DNA of 7,794 nt from an uncultured Eubacteriales bacterium (GTDB lineage: Bacteria; Bacillota; Clostridia; Lachnospirales; Lachnospiraceae), in NCBI GenBank assembly GCA_902783795.1, contig CACZSO010000059.1:1-7794 (forward strand), given 5' to 3'. Shown here piece by piece: positions 6,007-7,794 of this stretch. A model generated the notes under the pieces. The model saw only the letters and a list, made by a program, of their open reading frames with translations, made no database searches and was not told the DNA's origin. Position 1 is the stretch's first letter, and each line of letters opens with the position of its first letter. The position numbers and the translations under genes are program-made.

Positions 6007-6018
6007 GAGATAGTAAAG

Positions 6019-7071
6019 ATGAGCACTGTTGTTTCCCGACGGATCACGTGGATCAAGAGTATATTATGTGTGCTGGTGATTTATGTTCACTGCCGGAATA
6101 CGGACTGGTTTCAGACCGGAACTGCCATAAATATTGCGGCAGCGGAAGAGCTTCTCTGTGATATATTCGCGAAGATCGCTGTTCCCGGATTCTTTTTCTT
6201 TTCAGGTTATCTGTTCTTTTGCGGCTACCGGCCGGAGAAGCTGCTGACTAAGTGGAAGAGCCGTATCTTTACGCTGGTCATTCCCTTTGTACTCTGGAAC
6301 CTGATCTATTATGTTATAGAAATCCTGCTCAGAATCCTGCCGTTTACTGCCGGGGCGTTTGCGGGAACAACGGTTCCGGTCAATGTTAAAGAGATCCTTT
6401 TGGCAGCGTTCAACTGTAAATATCAGCCGGTGTTCTGGTTCCTGCAGTACCTGATCATCTACACCTTGCTTGCCCCATTATTCTGGCGGCTGTTAAAAAA
6501 CAGGACCATCGGGGCTGTGATTCTGGGAGCTGTATTCGCGGCAGCATTGATCCTGTCTAATGTAACATTGCCCGGCTGGATGCGGACAGGACTTTTGCTT
6601 CTGCAGTACAGCCCGGCGTATCTGACCGGCTGCTATGCGGCACTGCACTTAAGGGAATTCTTTGAAGATAAGCCGGTCACGTGGGAAAAGGCATTGCCGG
6701 CCGGCTTAATATTTACGGCATTGATCGTCTGGGAAATCCTGGCTCCGTCCCTGTATTCCATCGAGCTGATCCGTCTGATAACCGGAACACTTTTATGGTT
6801 CTTCCTGGGGGTGATTCCCTTTGGGGAGCCCAGGCGATGGATGCGTTTTTCCTTTTACCTGTATGCTGCCCATGGCATGATCGCGAAATTAGTCAATATG
6901 ACGATCTGCATCAAGGTCAGCAGCAGTATGGTGACGGGCGGCATCGTTTTTCTGATCCTTCCCTGGTTTATTATCCTTTTCTGTACACTGACAGGACGGC
7001 TTATGGAGCGTTTCCTGATGCATGTATCATACCTGCTGGGAATCAGTAAAAAAACCGGGAAAAAAGTATAA
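6019..7071 (+). CDS. Membrane acyltransferase, acyltransferase-3 family (probable O-acyltransferase)
   Basis: This 350-residue multi-pass membrane protein resembles the acyltransferase-3 family, whose members move acetyl or other acyl groups onto sugars of surface polysaccharides, peptidoglycan or small molecules. Visible hallmarks are the N-terminal WIKSILCVLVIYVHCRN (11-27) with His24 at the conserved catalytic position, VPGFFFFSGYLF (55-66), the basic loop and helix KSRIFTLVIPFVLWNLIYY (80-98), FWFLQYLIIYTLLAPLF (139-155) and SFYLYAAHGMI (278-288). About ten hydrophobic segments and a basic C-terminal tail are present. The start lies 12 nt after the second permease and has only a weak ribosome binding site (AAGAGA, 6005-6010), so it may be translated poorly or by read-through. 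Nothing in the sequence links it to purines. The acceptor and donor are unknown. A terminator follows at 7089-7125. Confidence 0.8.
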   Translation: MSTVVSRRITWIKSILCVLVIYVHCRNTDWFQTGTAINIAAAEELLCDIFAKIAVPGFFFFSGYLFFCGYRPEKLLTKWKSRIFTLVIPFVLWNLIYYVIEILLRILPFTAGAFAGTTVPVNVKEILLAAFNCKYQPVFWFLQYLIIYTLLAPLFWRLLKNRTIGAVILGAVFAAALILSNVTLPGWMRTGLLLLQYSPAYLTGCYAALHLREFFEDKPVTWEKALPAGLIFTALIVWEILAPSLYSIELIRLITGTLLWFFLGVIPFGEPRRWMRFSFYLYAAHGMIAKLVNMTICIKVSSSMVTGGIVFLILPWFIILFCTLTGRLMERFLMHVSYLLGISKKTGKKV

Positions 7072-7088
7072 TATTCCACAGAGAAAAT

Positions 7089-7125
7089 CAGGAGGCTGCT
7101 GTAAGGCGGCCTCCTGCGTATTTTT
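7089..7125. terminator. Terminator hairpin between convergent genes, probably bidirectional
   Basis: CAGGAGGC (7089-7096) pairs with GCCTCCTG (7109-7116), and the stem continues inward through TGCT with GGCG to a GTAA tetraloop (7101-7104), making about 12 bp with two wobbles. TTTTT (7121-7125) follows on the plus strand. On the minus strand the hairpin is followed by TTTT (complement of 7084-7087). It lies 17 nt past the acyltransferase stop and 9 nt before the stop of the converging gene, so it probably ends both transcripts. Confidence 0.85.
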
Positions 7126-7134
7126 AGATCATTC

Positions 7135-7776
7135 TTACTTTTCTTTCTTCATAATTCCATGGTCCATACTGTACACTTCATCGCACAGCGCTTCTATATC
7201 CAGGGGATTGTGGGAGGCCATGAGTATGGCAGTGCCTTCTTCTTTCAGAGCTAAAAAGAGCTTCCGCATTTCCTCCACCCCGGCATTATCCAGACCGTTC
7301 ATGGGTTCATCCAGAATGAGGAGCTTAGGACGATCCATGATGGCCTGAGCCAGGCCCAGCCGCTGGCGCATCCCCAGAGAATACTTGCCTACTGCTTTTT
7401 TATTGGCCGGTTCCAGGCCGGTGAGTTCCATGGCTTCTTCAGGTGTCATGGAGCGTTCATTTTTCCTTAACTTCTGCAGGTATTTAAGATTCGCCCGGCC
7501 GCTTTCTGTATCGATGAAGCCGGGGGTTTCTATGATGATGCCGGTATCCGGCGCAAAATCCACATCTTTCCCAATGCGTTTTCCGAAGACGGTGACTTCG
7601 CCTTCTTCCGGTATAAGAAAACCGGACAGGCACTTCATGAGTACGGTCTTTCCGGACCCGTTCCGTCCCACGATCCCGGTGATCTTTCCTGCCTGCATGG
7701 TCAGATTGATCTGTTTCAGGACCGTTTCCGTTCCGAAACGTTTGGTGATATTTCTCATAACAACGATGTCAGCCAT
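7135..7776 (-). CDS. ABC exporter ATP-binding protein (BcrA/lantibiotic-immunity style)
   Basis: This 213-residue single nucleotide-binding domain should energise an ABC-2-type membrane partner that is not in the window. Visible motifs are Walker A GRNGSGKT (37-44), IIIETPGF (80-87) with Glu83 at the usual Q-loop glutamine, signature YSLGMRQR (132-139), Walker B LLILDEP (152-158), D-loop GLD (161-163) and switch H189. The SLGMRQR signature and the E-P variant of the Q-loop are common in bacitracin, lantibiotic-immunity and other peptide or drug exporters. At 213 residues it lacks the C-terminal extension of BcrA-type proteins of about 300 residues; a single-domain length is also common. The ATG at 7776 was chosen because AGGGGG (complement of 7783-7788) lies 6 nt upstream. 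A terminator follows the gene, so the permease is likely encoded upstream, beyond the right edge. The substrate is unknown. Confidence 0.88.
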   Translation of the reverse strand: MADIVVMRNITKRFGTETVLKQINLTMQAGKITGIVGRNGSGKTVLMKCLSGFLIPEEGEVTVFGKRIGKDVDFAPDTGIIIETPGFIDTESGRANLKYLQKLRKNERSMTPEEAMELTGLEPANKKAVGKYSLGMRQRLGLAQAIMDRPKLLILDEPMNGLDNAGVEEMRKLFLALKEEGTAILMASHNPLDIEALCDEVYSMDHGIMKKEK

Positions 7777-7794
7777 GGGCTTCCCCCTGATGAA

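Noticed and set aside
1..7794. Mobile elements, CRISPR arrays, tRNA or rRNA genes
   Set aside because: No transposase, terminal inverted repeats, regularly spaced repeats or RNA gene signatures were seen.

Overview
The window looks like chromosomal DNA of a Gram-positive clostridium, probably a moderately GC-rich member of the Lachnospiraceae or a relative. The evidence is strong GGAGG-type ribosome binding sites, several classical intrinsic terminators, a lipoprotein with a Firmicutes-style lipobox and a low-complexity linker, a glycine-riboswitch-like element, and tightly packed co-directional genes. No insertion sequence, phage gene, CRISPR array, tRNA or rRNA was seen. The assignment comes from style and protein families, not from a marker gene.

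Layout. Bases 1-325 are non-coding but dense in regulation. They hold the 3' part of a glycine-riboswitch-like aptamer (about 1-58), a strong intrinsic terminator (98-144), a 15-bp palindrome that may be an operator (177-191), a weak promoter candidate (193-221), and a second terminator-like hairpin (265-307) just before the first gene. Bases 326-6006 form a purine salvage and uptake operon: xpt (xanthine phosphoribosyltransferase), a BMP-family lipoprotein that binds substrate, a double-cassette ATPase (NupO/YufO type) and two membrane permeases (NupP and NupQ type). A membrane acyltransferase (6019-7071) follows after 12 nt and may be a read-through passenger. A terminator hairpin at 7089-7125 separates this operon from a convergent minus-strand gene (7135-7776), the ATPase of an ABC exporter of the BcrA/lantibiotic-immunity style, whose partner permease is not in the window.

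How the genes work together. The lipoprotein should capture a purine nucleoside outside the cell, and the ATPase with its two permeases should import it. After cleavage of the nucleoside by a phosphorylase encoded elsewhere, Xpt can convert the free xanthine or guanine to XMP or GMP with PRPP. The lipoprotein gene is bracketed by a non-terminator stem-loop (900-925) and a strong terminator-like hairpin (2316-2358). This arrangement would give more binding protein than ATPase and permease.

Most of the window is recognisable biology. The points most worth a second look are the glycine-aptamer-like element whose only downstream gene in view is a purine salvage gene, the second attenuator-like hairpin in the xpt leader without a recognisable purine aptamer, the Fur-type 7-1-7 palindrome, and the way all degenerate ATPase motifs of the importer fall in the same composite nucleotide site.
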